From assembly GCA_900752535.1 (NCBI GenBank), contig CAADVV010000326.1, positions 1-14,435 of the forward strand: DNA of 14,435 nt, given 5' to 3'. Position numbers and translations under genes: made by a program. Positions 14,242 through 14,435 of the stretch are shown one piece after another (the first letter of the stretch is position 1; each line of letters begins with the position of its first letter). This DNA comes from Bacteroidales bacterium. Its GTDB lineage: Bacteria > Bacteroidota > Bacteroidia > Bacteroidales > Muribaculaceae. The notes beneath the pieces are model-generated. The model had not been told where the DNA came from. It was given only the letters and a program-made list of their open reading frames with translations, and did no database searches.

Positions 14242-14435
14242 TTACATCTTATCGAGATACTGACGGCTGTCGAGATAGCCGTTGAGGATTATGACGGCGG
14301 CAATCTCGTCAACCACACCCTTATCACGCCGCTTCATGCGCGGCATGCCGCCGTCAATCATTGCACGGTGAGCGATGGACGATGTGAACCGCTCGTCAAA
14401 GAATGTCACGGGGATGCCGGGCAGCCGTTTGCGCA
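14242..14435 (-). CDS. ruvX: RuvX/YqgF-type nuclease, C-terminal part (cut by window edge)
   Basis: Only the last 63 codons are inside the window; the 5' part lies beyond base 14435. Reading from the edge the frame gives RKRLPGIPVTFFDERFTSS, then IAHRAMIDGGMPRMKRR and DKGVVDEIAAVIILNGYLD, ending QYLDKM before TAA at 14242-14244. FDERFTS (with the Asp/Glu of the active site), the basic MKRRDKG stretch and DEIAAVIILNGYL are hallmarks of the YqgF/RuvX RNase H-like family, a putative Holliday-junction resolvase also linked to pre-16S rRNA processing. It lies 24 bp upstream of def, so both are probably on one transcript. Whether the gene is complete cannot be seen here. Confidence 0.85.
   Translation of the reverse strand, partial: RKRLPGIPVTFFDERFTSSIAHRAMIDGGMPRMKRRDKGVVDEIAAVIILNGYLDSRQYLDKM

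Overview
The window reads as an ordinary chromosomal segment of a Bacteroidales bacterium. Several signs point there. Four promoters match the Bacteroidetes vegetative consensus (-7 TAnnTTTG, three of them with a -33 TTTG 19-20 bp upstream). GyrB has the short form without an insertion. There is an HECLGH-type dipeptidyl peptidase III as known from Bacteroides, a signal-peptide-bearing GH31 enzyme, and almost no Shine-Dalgarno sequences. The GC-rich coding sequence would fit a family such as Muribaculaceae, but that placement is inference only. Every supported gene is on the minus strand.

Layout from high to low coordinates, which is the direction of transcription. (1) 14435-11932: ruvX (3' part only, cut by the window edge), def and ettA, spaced by 24 bp each, form a DNA-repair/translation operon that ends in two tandem hairpins. 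(2) 11825-5236: a strong promoter starts a five-gene run, dxr, rseP, rlmI, a dipeptidyl peptidase III gene and a small outer-membrane beta-barrel gene. Gaps are 58 bp or less, and a terminator closes the run. (3) 5213-5035: a monocistronic tRNA-Glu(CTC) with its own promoter and a perfect UUCG-loop terminator. (4) 5034-4643: an AT-rich stretch without a convincing gene but with one long GC-rich hairpin. (5) 4642-2179: a solitary secreted GH31 glycoside hydrolase with a promoter and a 3' hairpin. (6) 2147-53: gyrB with a promoter, a leader hairpin and a rho-independent terminator.

The genes are mostly housekeeping: DNA supercoiling (gyrB), MEP isoprenoid synthesis (dxr), envelope-stress proteolysis (rseP), 23S rRNA methylation (rlmI), N-terminal Met deformylation (def) and translation throttling (ettA). 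The accessory flavour comes from the GH31 enzyme, the M49 peptidase and the barrel protein. I found no phage, transposon, CRISPR, toxin-antitoxin or defence genes, and no clear sign of a new multi-gene system. The points most worth a second look are the tRNA-Glu acceptor stem and its 3' trailer, the AT-rich hairpin region, and the mixed dxr operon.
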